From: Steinernema hermaphroditum
Taxonomy: Eukaryota; Nematoda; Chromadorea; Rhabditida; Steinernematidae
DNA: 64,000 bases
Reading direction: 5' to 3'
Assembly: GCA_030435675.1 (NCBI GenBank)
Contig: JAUCMV010000012.1
Coordinates: forward strand, 1-64,000
Positions 10,675-23,387 of the stretch are shown here, one piece after another (within the stretch, counting starts at the first letter, position 1; each line of letters begins with the position of its first letter). A model generated the notes under the pieces. The model had not been told where the DNA came from and did no database searches. It was given only the letters and a program-made list of their open reading frames with translations. The translations under genes were made by a program, and so were the position numbers.

Positions 10675-13099
10675 TACTCACGTTGGATTTACTGTGGACT
10701 ATCTTAGTTTCCTGCAAAACTTTCAATTCGAGACAGATAGGGCCTTGTTCATGCAAAGAGTTCTGCATCTGACCCTCCTGCTCCAAAGTACCATAGCATT
10801 TTTATGATTGGATCTTGTAGAACTGCACGAGCCTGATCGAACGCGCCTACTCACGTTGGATTTACTGTGGACTATCTTAGTTTCCTGCAAAACTTTCAAT
10901 TCGAGACAGATAGGGCCTTGTTCATGCAAAGAGTTCTGCATCTGACCCTCCTGCTCCAAAGTACCATAGCATTTTTATGATTGGATCTTGTAGAACTGCA
11001 CGAGCCTGATCGAACGCGCCTACTCTCGTTGGATTTACTGTGGACTATCTTAGTTTCCTGCAAAACTTTCAATTCGAGACAGATAGGGCCCTTGTTCATG
11101 CAAAGAGTTCTGCATCTGACCCTCCTGCTCCAAAGTACCATAGCATTTTTATGATCGGATCTTGTAGAACTGCACGAGCCTGATCGAACGCGCCTATTCC
11201 CGTTGGGATTACTGTGGACTATCTTAGTTTCCTGCAAAACTTTCAATTCGAGACAGATAGGGCCTTGTTCATGCAAAGAGTTCTGCATCTGACCCTCCTG
11301 CTCCAAAGTACCATATCATTTTTATGATTCCATCTTGTAGAACTGCACGAGCCTGATCGAACGCGCCTATTCCCGTTCGGATTACTGTGGACTATCTTAG
11401 TTTCCTGCAAAACTTTCAATTCGAGACAGCAGGGCCCTTGCTCACACCAAGAGCTCTGCATCTGACCCTCCTGCTCCAAAGTACCATAGCATTTTTATGA
11501 TTGGATCTTGTAGAACTGCACGAGCCTGATCGAACGCGCCTATTCCCGTTGGATTTACTGTGGACTATCTTAGTTTCCTGCAAAACTTTCAATTCGAGAC
11601 AGATAGGGCCCTTGTTCATGCAAAGAGTTCTGCATCTGACCCTCCTGCTCCAAAGTACCATAGCATTTTTATGATTGGATCTTGTAGAACTGCACGAGCC
11701 TGATCGAACGCGCCTACTCTCGTTGGATTTACTGTGGACTATCTTAGTTTCCTGCAAAACTTTCAATTCGAGACAGATAGGGCCCTTGTTCATGCAAAGA
11801 GTTCTGCATCTGACCCTCCTGCTCCAAAGTACCATAGCATTTTTATGATTCCATCTTGTAGAACTGCACGAGCCTGATCGAACGCGCCTATTCCCGTTCG
11901 GATTACTGTGGACTATCTTAGTTTCCTGCAAAACTTTCAATTCGAGACAGCAGGGCCCTTGCTCACACCAAGAGCTCTGCATCTGACCCTCCTGCTCCAA
12001 AGTACCATAGCATTTTTATGATTCGATCTTGTAGAACTGCACGAGCCTGATCGAACGCGCCTACTCTCGTTGGATTTCTTGTGGACTATCTTAGTTTCCT
12101 GCAAAACTTTCAATTCGAGACATCAGGGCCCTTGCTCACACCAAGAGCTCTGCATCTGACCCTCCTGCTCCAAAGTACCATAGCATTTTTATGATTGGAT
12201 CTTGTAGAACTGCACGAGCCTGATCGAACGCGCCTATTCCCGTTGGGATTACTGTGGACTATCTTAGTTTCCTGCAAAACTTTCAATTCGAGACAGATAG
12301 GGCCCTTGTTCATGCAAAGAGTTCTGCATCTGACCCTCCTGCTCCAAAGTACCATAGCATTTTTATGATTCGATCTTGTAGAACTGCACGAGCCTGATCG
12401 AACGCGCCTATTCCCGTTCGGATTACTGTGGACTATCTTAGTTTCCTGCAAAACTTTCAATTCGAGACAGCAGGGCCCTTGCTCACACCAAGAGCTCTGC
12501 ATCTGACCCTCCTGCTCCAAAGTACCATAGCATTTTTATGATTGGATCTTGTAGAACTGCACGAGCCTGATCGAACGCGCCTACTCTCGTTGGATTTCCT
12601 GTGGACTATCTTAGTTTCCTGCAAAACTTTCAATTCGAGACAGCAGGGCCCTTGCTCACACCAAGAGCTCTGCATCTGACCCTCCTGCTCCAAAGTACCA
12701 TAGCATTTTTATGATTGGATCTTGTAGAACTGCACGAGCCTGATCGAACGCGCCTATTCCCGTTGGGATTACTGTGGACTATCTTAGTTTCCTGCAAAAC
12801 TTTCAATTCGAGACAGACAGGGCCCTTGCTCACACCAAGAGCTCTGCATCTGACCCTCCTGCTCCAAAGTACCATAGCATTTTTATGATTGGATCTTGTA
12901 GAACTGCACGAGCCTGATCGAACGCGCCTATTCCCGTTGGGATTACTGTGGACTATCTTAGTTTCCTGCAAAACTTTCAATTCGAGACAGCAGGGCCCTT
13001 GCTCACACCAAGAGCTCTGCATCTGACCCTCCTGCTCCAAAGTACCATAGCATTTTTATGATCGGATCTTGTAGAACTGCACGAGCCTGATCGAACGCG

Positions 13100-13750
13100 C
13101 CTATTCCCGTTCGGATTACTGTGGACTATCTTAGTTTCCTGCAAAACTTTCAATTCGAGACAGAAGGGCCCTTGCTCACACCAAGAGCTCTGCATCTGAC
13201 CCTCCTGCTCCAAAGTACCATAGCATTTTTATGATTGGATCTTGTAGAACTGCACGAGCCTGATCGAACGCGCCTATTCCCGTTGGGATTACTGTGGACT
13301 ATCTTAGTTTCCTGCAAAACTTTCAATTCGAGACAGCAGGGCCCTTGCTCACACCAAGAGCTCTGCATCTGACCCTCCTGCTCCAAAGTACCATAGCATT
13401 TTTATGATCGGATCTTGTAGAACTGCACGAGCCTGATCGAACGCGCCTACTCACGTTGGATTTACTGTGGACTATCTTAGTTTCCTGCAAAACTTTCAAT
13501 TCGAGACAGATAGGGCCTTGTTCATGCAAAGAGTTCTGCATCTGACCCTCGTGCTCCAAAGTACCATAGCATTTTTATGATTCCATCTTGTAGAACTGCA
13601 CGAGCCTGATCGAACGCGCCTATTCCCGTTCGGATTACTGTGGACTATCTTAGTTTCCTGCAAAACTTTCAATTCGAGACAGATAGGGCCTTGTTCATGC
13701 AAAGAGTTCTGCATCTGACCCTCGTGCTCCAAAGTACCATAGCATTTTTA
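13100..13750 (+). repeat. 9-monomer-offset duplication, first copy (agaagggccc marker)
   Basis: The rare A allele agaagggccc in the unit starting at 13,154 recurs in the unit starting at 14,711, exactly 9 x 173 bp away. Neighbouring units also agree in order: gttcggatt before it, then gttgggatt, short form with atcgg, then long form with cgtgctcc and attcc. The second copy spans about 14,657-15,307 and differs in ctcccgttgg versus ctcacgttgg. Confidence 0.7.
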
Positions 13751-14440
13751 TGATCGGATCTTGTAGAACTGCACGAGCCTGATCGAACGCGCCTACTCAC
13801 GTTGGATTTACTGTGGACTATCTAAGTTTCCTGCAAAACTTTCAATTCGAGACAGATAGGGCCTTGTTCATGCAAAGAGTTCTGCATCTGACCCTCCTGC
13901 TCCAAAGTACCATATCATTTTTATGATTCCATCTTGTAGAACTGCACGAGCCTGATCGAACGCGCCTATTCCCGTTCGGATTACTGTGGACTATCTTAGT
14001 TTCCTGCAAAACTTTCAATTCGAGACAGCAGGGCCCTTGCTCACACCAAGAGCTCTGCATCTGACCCTCCTGCTCCAAAGTACCATAGCATTTTTATGAT
14101 TGGATCTTGTAGAACTGCACGAGCCTGATCGAACGCGCCTATTCCCGTTGGGATTACTGTGGACTATCTTAGTTTCCTGCAAAACTTTCAATTCGAGACA
14201 GATAGGGCCTTGTTCATGCAAAGAGTTCTGCATCTGACCCTCCTGCTCCAAAGTACCATATCATTTTTATGATTCCATCTTGTAGAACTGCACGAGCCTG
14301 ATCGAACGCGCCTATTCCCGTTGGGATTACTGTGGACTATCTTAGTTTCCTGCAAAACTTTCAATTCGAGACAGCAGGGCCCTTGCTCACACCAAGAGCT
14401 CTGCATCTGACCCTCCTGCTCCAAAGTACCATAGCATTTT
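13540..14440 (+). repeat. 13-monomer-offset duplication, first copy
   Basis: About five successive units here match 15,789-16,689 at an offset of 2,249 bp (13 x 173). The shared order is cgtgctcc with attcc and gttcggatt, long form with cgtgctcc and atcgg and ctcacgttgg, long form with catatcat and gttcggatt, short form with gttgggatt, then long form with catatcat and gttgggatt. One difference is tctaag at 13,821, where the partner has tcttag. Confidence 0.7.
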
Positions 14441-17400
14441 TATGATCGGATCTTGTAGAACTGCACGAGCCTGATCGAACGCGCCTACTCCCGTTGGATT
14501 TACTGTGGACTATCTTAGTTTCCTGCAAAACTTTCAATTCGAGACAGCAGGGCCCTTGCTCACACCAAGAGCTCTGCATCTGACCCTCCTGCTCCAAAGT
14601 ACCATAGCATTTTTATGATTGGATCTTGTAGAACTGCACGAGCCTGATCGAACGCGCCTATTCCCGTTCGGATTACTGTGGACTATCTTAGTTTCCTGCA
14701 AAACTTTCAATTCGAGACAGAAGGGCCCTTGCTCACACCAAGAGCTCTGCATCTGACCCTCCTGCTCCAAAGTACCATAGCATTTTTATGATTGGATCTT
14801 GTAGAACTGCACGAGCCTGATCGAACGCGCCTATTCCCGTTGGGATTACTGTGGACTATCTTAGTTTCCTGCAAAACTTTCAATTCGAGACAGCAGGGCC
14901 CTTGCTCACACCAAGAGCTCTGCATCTGACCCTCCTGCTCCAAAGTACCATAGCATTTTTATGATCGGATCTTGTAGAACTGCACGAGCCTGATCGAACG
15001 CGCCTACTCCCGTTGGATTTACTGTGGACTATCTAAGTTTCCTGCAAAACTTTCAATTCGAGACAGATAGGGCCTTGTTCATGCAAAGAGTTCTGCATCT
15101 GACCCTCGTGCTCCAAAGTACCATAGCATTTTTATGATTCCATCTTGTAGAACTGCACGAGCCTGATCGAACGCGCCTATTCCCGTTCGGATTACTGTGG
15201 ACTATCTAAGTTTCCTGCAAAACTTTCAATTCGAGACAGATAGGGCCTTGTTCATGCAAAGAGTTCTGCATCTGACCCTCGTGCTCCAAAGTACCATAGC
15301 ATTTTTATGATTGGATCTTGTAGAACTGCACGAGCCTGATCGAACGCGCCTATTCCCGTTGGGATTACTGTGGACTATCTTAGTTTCCTGCAAAACTTTC
15401 AATTCGAGACAGCAGGGCCCTTGCTCACACCAAGAGCTCTGCATCTGACCCTCCTGCTCCAAAGTACCATAGCATTTTTATGATTGGATCTTGTAGAACT
15501 GCACGAGCCTGATCGAACGCGCCTACTCCCGTTGGATTTACTGTGGACTATCTTAGTTTCCTGCAAAACTTTCAATTCGAGACAGCAGGGCCCTTGCTCA
15601 CACCAAGAGCTCTGCATCTGACCCTCCTGCTCCAAAGTACCATAGCATTTTTATGATTGGATCTTGTAGAACTGCACGAGCCTGATCGAACGCGCCTATT
15701 CCCGTTCGGATTACTGTGGACTATCTTAGTTTCCTGCAAAACTTTCAATTCGAGACAGCAGGGCCCTTGCTCACACCAAGAGCTCTGCATCTGACCCTCG
15801 TGCTCCAAAGTACCATAGCATTTTTATGATTCCATCTTGTAGAACTGCACGAGCCTGATCGAACGCGCCTATTCCCGTTCGGATTACTGTGGACTATCTT
15901 AGTTTCCTGCAAAACTTTCAATTCGAGACAGATAGGGCCTTGTTCATGCAAAGAGTTCTGCATCTGACCCTCGTGCTCCAAAGTACCATAGCATTTTTAT
16001 GATCGGATCTTGTAGAACTGCACGAGCCTGATCGAACGCGCCTACTCACGTTGGATTTACTGTGGACTATCTTAGTTTCCTGCAAAACTTTCAATTCGAG
16101 ACAGATAGGGCCTTGTTCATGCAAAGAGTTCTGCATCTGACCCTCCTGCTCCAAAGTACCATATCATTTTTATGATTCCATCTTGTAGAACTGCACGAGC
16201 CTGATCGAACGCGCCTATTCCCGTTCGGATTACTGTGGACTATCTTAGTTTCCTGCAAAACTTTCAATTCGAGACAGCAGGGCCCTTGCTCACACCAAGA
16301 GCTCTGCATCTGACCCTCCTGCTCCAAAGTACCATAGCATTTTTATGATTGGATCTTGTAGAACTGCACGAGCCTGATCGAACGCGCCTATTCCCGTTGG
16401 GATTACTGTGGACTATCTTAGTTTCCTGCAAAACTTTCAATTCGAGACAGATAGGGCCTTGTTCATGCAAAGAGTTCTGCATCTGACCCTCCTGCTCCAA
16501 AGTACCATATCATTTTTATGATTCCATCTTGTAGAACTGCACGAGCCTGATCGAACGCGCCTATTCCCGTTGGGATTACTGTGGACTATCTTAGTTTCCT
16601 GCAAAACTTTCAATTCGAGACAGCAGGGCCCTTGCTCACACCAAGAGCTCTGCATCTGACCCTCCTGCTCCAAAGTACCATAGCATTTTTATGATTGGAT
16701 CTTGTAGAACTGCACGAGCCTGATCGAACGCGCCTACTCCCGTTGGATTTACTGTGGACTATCTTAGTTTCCTGCAAAACTTTCAATTCGAGACAGATAG
16801 GGCCCTTGTTCACACCAAGAGTTCTGCATCTGACCCTCCTGCTCCAAAGTACCATAGCATTTTTATGATTGGATCTTGTAGAACTGCACGAGCCTGATCG
16901 AACGCGCCTATTCCCGTTCGGATTTACTGTGGACTATCTTAGTTTCCTGCAAAACTTTCAATTCGAGACAGACAGGGCCCTTGCTCACACCAAGAGCTCT
17001 GCATCTGACCCTCCTGCTCCAAAGTACCATAGCATTTTTATGATTGGATCTTGTAGAACTGCACGAGCCTGATCGAACGCGCCTATTCCCGTTCGGATTT
17101 ACTGTGGACTATCTTAGTTTCCTGCAAAACTTTCAATTCGAGACAGATAGGGCCCTTGCTCACACCAAGAGCTCTGCATCTGACCCTCCTGCTCCAAAGT
17201 ACCATAGCATTTTTATGATTCCATCTTGTAGAACTGCACGAGCCTGATCGAACGCGCCTATTCCCGTTCGGATTACTGTGGACTATCTTAGTTTCCTGCA
17301 AAACTTTCAATTCGAGACAGATAGGGCCCTTGTTCATGCAAAGAGTTCTGCATCTGACCCTCCTGCTCCAAAGTACCATAGCATTTTTATGATTGGATCT

Positions 17401-20400
17401 TGTAGAACTGCACGAGCCTGATCGAACGCGCCTACTCCCGTTGGATTTACTGTGGACTATCTTAGTTTCCTGCAAAACTTTCAATTCGAGACAGATAGGG
17501 CCTTGTTCATGCAAAGAGTTCTGCATCTGACCCTCCTGCTCCAAAGTACCATATCATTTTTATGATTGGATCTTGTAGAACTGCACGAGCCTGATCGAAC
17601 GCGCCTATTCCCGTTCGGATTTACTGTGGACTATCTTAGTTTCCTGCAAAACTTTCAATTCGAGACAGCAGGGCCCTTGCTCACACCAAGAGCTCTGCAT
17701 CTGACCCTCCTGCTCCAAAGTACCATAGCATTTTTATGATTGGATCTTGTAGAACTGCACGAGCCTGATCGAACGCGCCTATTCCCGTTGGGATTACTGT
17801 GGACTATCTTAGTTTCCTGCAAAACTTTCAATTCGAGACAGATAGGGCCTTGTTCATGCAAAGAGTTCTGCATCTGACCCTCCTGCTCCAAAGTACCATA
17901 GCATTTTTATGATTGGATCTTGTAGAACTGCACGAGCCTGATCGAACGCGCCTATTCCCGTTGGGTTTACTGTGGACTATCTTAGTTTCCTGCAAAACTT
18001 TCAATTCGAGACAGCATAGGCCCTTGCTCACACCAAGAGCTCTGCATCTGACCCTCCTGCTCCAAAGTACCATAGCATTTTTATGATTGGATCTTGTAGA
18101 ACTGCACGAGCCTGATCGAACGCGCCTACTCCCGTTGGATTTACTGTGGACTATCTTAGTTTCCTGCAAAACTTTCAATTCGAGACAGATAGGGCCCTTG
18201 CTCACACCAAGAGCTCTGCATCTGACCCTCCTGCTCCAAAGTACCATAGCATTTTTATGATTGGATCTTGTAGAACTGCACGAGCCTGATCGAACGCGCC
18301 TATTCCCGTTCGGATTACTGTGGACTATCTTAGTTTCCTGCAAAACTTTCAATTCGAGACAGATAGGGCCCTTGTTCATGCAAAGAGTTCTGCATCTGAC
18401 CCTCCTGCTCCAAAGTACCATAGCATTTTTATGATTGGATCTTGTAGAACTGCACGAGCCTGATCGAACGCGCCTATTCCCGTTGGGATTACTGTGGACT
18501 ATCTTAGTTTCCTGCAAAACTTTCAATTCGAGACAGACAGGGCCCTTGCTCACACCAAGAGCTCTGCATCTGACCCTCCTGCTCCAAAGTACCATAGCAT
18601 TTTTATGATTGGATCTTGTAGAACTGCACGAGCCTGATCGAACGCGCCTACTCCCGTTGGATTTACTGTGGACTATCTTAGTTTCCTGCAAAACTTTCAA
18701 TTCGAGACAGATAGGGCCTTGTTCATGCAAAGAGTTCTGCATCTGACCCTCCTGCTCCAAAGTACCATAGCATTTTTATGATTGGATCTTGTAGAACTGC
18801 ACGAGCCTGATCGAACGCGCCTATTCCCGTTGGGATTACTGTGGACTATCTTAGTTTCCTGCAAAACTTTCAATTCGAGACAGATAGGGCCCTTGTTCAT
18901 GCAAAGAGTTCTGCATCTGACCCTCCTGCTCCAAAGTACCATAGCATTTTTATGATTGGATCTTGTAGAACTGCACGAGCCTGATCGAACGCGCCTACTC
19001 CCGTTGGATTTACTGTGGACTATCTTAGTTTCCTGCAAAACTTTCAATTCGAGACAGACAGGGCCCTTGCTCACACCAAGAGCTCTGCATCTGACCCTCC
19101 TGCTCCAAAGTACCATAGCATTTTTATGATTGGATCTTGTAGAACTGCACGAGCCTGATCGAACGCGCCTACTCCCGTTGGATTTACTGTGGACTATCTT
19201 AGTTTCCTGCAAAACTTTCAATTCGAGACAGATAGGGCCCTTGTTCATGCACCAAGAGTTCTGCATCTGACCCTCCTGCTCCAAAGTACCATAGCATTTT
19301 TATGATTGGATCTTGTAGAACTGCACGAGCCTGATCGAACGCGCCTATTCCCGTTGGGATTTACTGTGGACTATCTTAGTTTCCTGCAAAACTTTCAATT
19401 CGAGACAGATAGGGCCCTTGCTCATACCAAGAGCTCTGCATCTGACCCTCCTGCTCCAAAGTACCATAGCATTTTTATGATTGGATCTTGTAGAACTGCA
19501 CGAGCCTGATCGAACGCGCCTATTCCCGTTGGGATTACTGTGGACTATCTTAGTTTCCTGCAAAACTTTCAATTCGAGACAGCAGGGCCCTTGCTCACAC
19601 CAAGAGTTCTGCATCTGACCCTCCTGCTCCAAAGTACCATAGCATTTTTATGATTGGATCTTGTAGAACTGCACGAGCCTGATCGAACGCGCCTATTCCC
19701 GTTGGATTTACTGTGGACTATCTTAGTTTCCTGCAAAACTTTCAATTCGAGACAGATAGGGCCTTGTTCATGCAAAGAGTTCTGCATCTGACCCTCCTGC
19801 TCCAAAGTACCATAGCATTTTTATGATTGGATCTTGTAGAACTGCACGAGCCTGATCGAACGCGCCTATTCCCGTTGGGATTACTGTGGACTATCTTAGT
19901 TTCCTGCAAAACTTTCAATTCGAGACAGATAGGGCCTTGTTCATGCAAAGAGTTCTGCATCTGACCCTCCTGCTCCAAAGTACCATAGCATTTTTATGAT
20001 TGGATCTTGTAGAACTGCACGAGCCTGATCGAACGCGCCTACTCCCGTTGGATTTACTGTGGACTATCTTAGTTTCCTGCAAAACTTTCAATTCGAGACA
20101 GATAGGGCCTTGTTCATGCAAAGAGTTCTGCATCTGACCCTCCTGCTCCAAAGTACCATAGCATTTTTATGATTGGATCTTGTAGAACTGCACGAGCCTG
20201 ATCGAACGCGCCTATTCCCGTTGGATTTACTGTGGACTATCTTAGTTTCCTGCAAAACTTTCAATTCGAGACAGATAGGGCCCTTGTTCACACCAAGAGT
20301 TCTGCATCTGACCCTCCTGCTCCAAAGTACCATAGCATTTTTATGATTGGATCTTGTAGAACTGCACGAGCCTGATCGAACGCGCCTACTCCCGTTGGGT

Positions 20401-23387
20401 TTACTGTGGACTATCTTAGTTTCCTGCAAAACTTTCAATTCGAGACAGATAGGGCCTTGTTCATGCAAAGAGTTCTGCATCTGACCCTCCTGCTCCAAAG
20501 TACCATAGCATTTTTATGATTGGATCTTGTAGAACTGCACGAGCCTGATCGAACGCGCCTATTCCCGTTGGGATTACTGTGGACTATCTTAGTTTCCTGC
20601 AAAACTTTCAATTCGAGACAGATAGGGCCTTGTTCATGCAAAGAGTTCTGCATCTGACCCTCCTGCTCCAAAGTACCATAGCATTTTTATGATTGGATCT
20701 TGTAGAACTGCACGAGCCTGATCGAACGCGCCTATTCCCGTTGGATTTACTGTGGACTATCTTAGTTTCCTGCAAAACTTTCAATTCGAGACAGATAGGG
20801 CCCTTGTTCATACAAAGAGCTCTGCATCTGACCCTCCTGCTCCAAAGTACCATAGCATTTTTATGATTGGATCTTGTAGAACTGCACGAGCCTGATCGAA
20901 CGCGCCTATTCCCGTTGGATTTCCTGTGGACTATCTTAGTTTCCTGCAAAACTTTCAATTCGAGACAGATAGGGCCCTTGTTCACACCAAGAGTTCTGCA
21001 TCTGACCCTCCTGCTCCAAAGTACCATAGCATTTTTATGATTGGATCTTGTAGAACTGCACGAGCCTGATCGAACGCGCCTATTCCCGTTGGGATTTACT
21101 GTGGACTATCTTAGTTTCCTGCAAAACTTTCAATTCGAGACAGATAGGGCCTTGTTCATGCAAAGAGTTCTGCATCTGACCCTCCTGCTCCAAAGTACCA
21201 TAGCATTTTTATGATTGGATCTTGTAGAACTGCACGAGCCTGATCGAACGCGCCTATTCCCGTTGGGATTACTGTGGACTATCTTAGTTTCCTGCAAAAC
21301 TTTCAATTCGAGACAGATAGGGCCTTGTTCATGCAAAGAGTTCTGCATCTGACCCTCCTGCTCCAAAGTACCATAGCATTTTTATGATTGGATCTTGTAG
21401 AACTGCACGAGCCTGATCGAACGCGCCTATTCCCGTTGGGTTTACTGTGGACTATCTTAGTTTCCTGCAAAACTTTCAATTCGAGACAGATAGGGCCTTG
21501 TTCATGCAAAGAGTTCTGCATCTGACCCTCCTGCTCCAAAGTACCATAGCATTTTTATGATTGGATCTTGTAGAACTGCACGAGCCTGATCGAACGCGCC
21601 TATTCCCGTTGGGATTTACTGTGGACTATCTTAGTTTCCTGCAAAACTTTCAATTCGAGACAGATAGGGCCCTTGTTCATGCAAAGAGTTCTGCATCTGA
21701 CCCTCCTGCTCCAAAGTACCATAGCATTTTTATGATTGGATCTTGTAGAACTGCACGAGCCTGATCGAACGCGCCTATTCCCGTTGGGTTTACTGTGGAC
21801 TATCTTAGTTTCCTGCAAAACTTTCAATTCGAGACAGATAGGGCCTTGTTCATGCAAAGAGTTCTGCATCTGACCCTCCTGCTCCAAAGTACCATAGCAT
21901 TTTTATGATTGGATCTTGTAGAACTGCACGAGCCTGATCGAACGCGCCTATTCCCGTTGGGATTTACTGTGGACTATCTTAGTTTCCTGCAAAACTTTCA
22001 ATTCGAGACAGATAGGGCCCTTGTTCATGCAAAGAGTTCTGCATCTGACCCTCCTGCTCCAAAGTACCATAGCATTTTTATGATTGGATCTTGTAGAACT
22101 GCACGAGCCTGATCGAACGCGCCTATTCCCGTTGGGATTACTGTGGACTATCTTAGTTTCCTGCAAAACTTTCAATTCGAGACAGATAGGGCCTTGTTCA
22201 TGCAAAGAGTTCTGCATCTGACCCTCCTGCTCCAAAGTACCATAGCATTTTTATGATTGGATCTTGTAGAACTGCACGAGCCTGATCGAACGCGCCTATT
22301 CCCGTTGGATTTCCTGTGGACTATCTTAGTTTCCTGCAAAACTTTCAATTCGAGACAGATAGGGCCCTTGCTCACACCAAGAGTTCTGCATCTGACCCTC
22401 CTGCTCCAAAGTACCATAGCATTTTTATGATTGGATCTTGTAGAACTGCACGAGCCTGATCGAACGCGCCTATTCCCGTTGGGTTTACTGTGGACTATCT
22501 TAGTTTCCTGCAAAACTTTCAATTCGAGACAGATAGGGCCTTGTTCATGCAAAGAGTTCTGCATCTGACCCTCCTGCTCCAAAGTACCATAGCATTTTTA
22601 TGATTGGATCTTGTAGAACTGCACGAGCCTGATCGAACGCGCCTATTCCCGTTGGGATTACTGTGGACTATCTTAGTTTCCTGCAAAACTTTCAATTCGA
22701 GACAGATAGGGCCTTGTTCATGCAAAGAGTTCTGCATCTGACCCTCCTGCTCCAAAGTACCATAGCATTTTTATGATTGGATCTTGTAGAACTGCACGAG
22801 CCTGATCGAACGCGCCTATTCCCGTTGGGTTTACTGTGGACTATCTTAGTTTCCTGCAAAACTTTCAATTCGAGACAGATAGGGCCTTGTTCATGCAAAG
22901 AGTTCTGCATCTGACCCTCCTGCTCCAAAGTACCATAGCATTTTTATGATTGGATCTTGTAGAACTGCACGAGCCTGATCGAACGCGCCTATTCCCGTTG
23001 GGTTTACTGTGGACTATCTTAGTTTCCTGCAAAACTTTCAATTCGAGACAGATAGGGCCTTGTTCATGCAAAGAGTTCTGCATCTGACCCTCCTGCTCCA
23101 AAGTACCATAGCATTTTTATGATTGGATCTTGTAGAACTGCACGAGCCTGATCGAACGCGCCTATTCCCGTTGGGATTACTGTGGACTATCTTAGTTTCC
23201 TGCAAAACTTTCAATTCGAGACAGATAGGGCCTTGTTCATGCAAAGAGTTCTGCATCTGACCCTCCTGCTCCAAAGTACCATAGCATTTTTATGATTGGA
23301 TCTTGTAGAACTGCACGAGCCTGATCGAACGCGCCTATTCCCGTTGGGTTTACTGTGGACTATCTTAGTTTCCTGCAAAACTTTCAA

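Larger units (their letters stand above)
1..11072 (+). repeat. Block 1: 64 monomers in perfect 173-bp register, with higher-order repeats
   Basis: Sixty-four successive units are exactly 173 bp, although short and long A alleles alternate. The two alleles differ by compensating one-base gaps: the short form lacks a base before agggccc and the long form lacks one c of ggccc, so both stay at 173. Diagnostic variants here are B alleles attcc, atcgg and atggttcc, catatcat at position 70, cgtgctcc at 52, cctcctcc at 54, and C alleles gttcggatt and ctcacgttgg. Their order repeats over multi-monomer distances, so the block is a higher-order repeat array rather than a random mixture. No gene is present. 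Confidence 0.93.
11073..17658 (+). repeat. Block 2: 38 monomers, same subfamily as block 1 with first 174- and 175-bp units
   Basis: The unit at 11,073 is the first 174-bp monomer; it has atagggccc, keeping both bases that the two 173-bp alleles each lack one of. From 12,981 to 16,786 the register is again exactly 173 bp for 22 units. The units at 16,787 and 16,962 are 175 bp, through a full-length A window plus an extra t in gttcggattt. Left-type markers persist but thin out: last cgtgctcc near 15,972, last atcgg near 16,002, last attcc in the unit 17,137-17,310, and last catatcat near 17,550. No gene is present. Confidence 0.9.

Noticed and set aside
170..11306. Dozens of 78-codon minus-strand frames at 173-bp spacing
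   Set aside because: They overlap one another, start and stop at the same monomer position in every copy, and reflect the repeat only. No ribosome-binding, promoter or domain evidence supports them.
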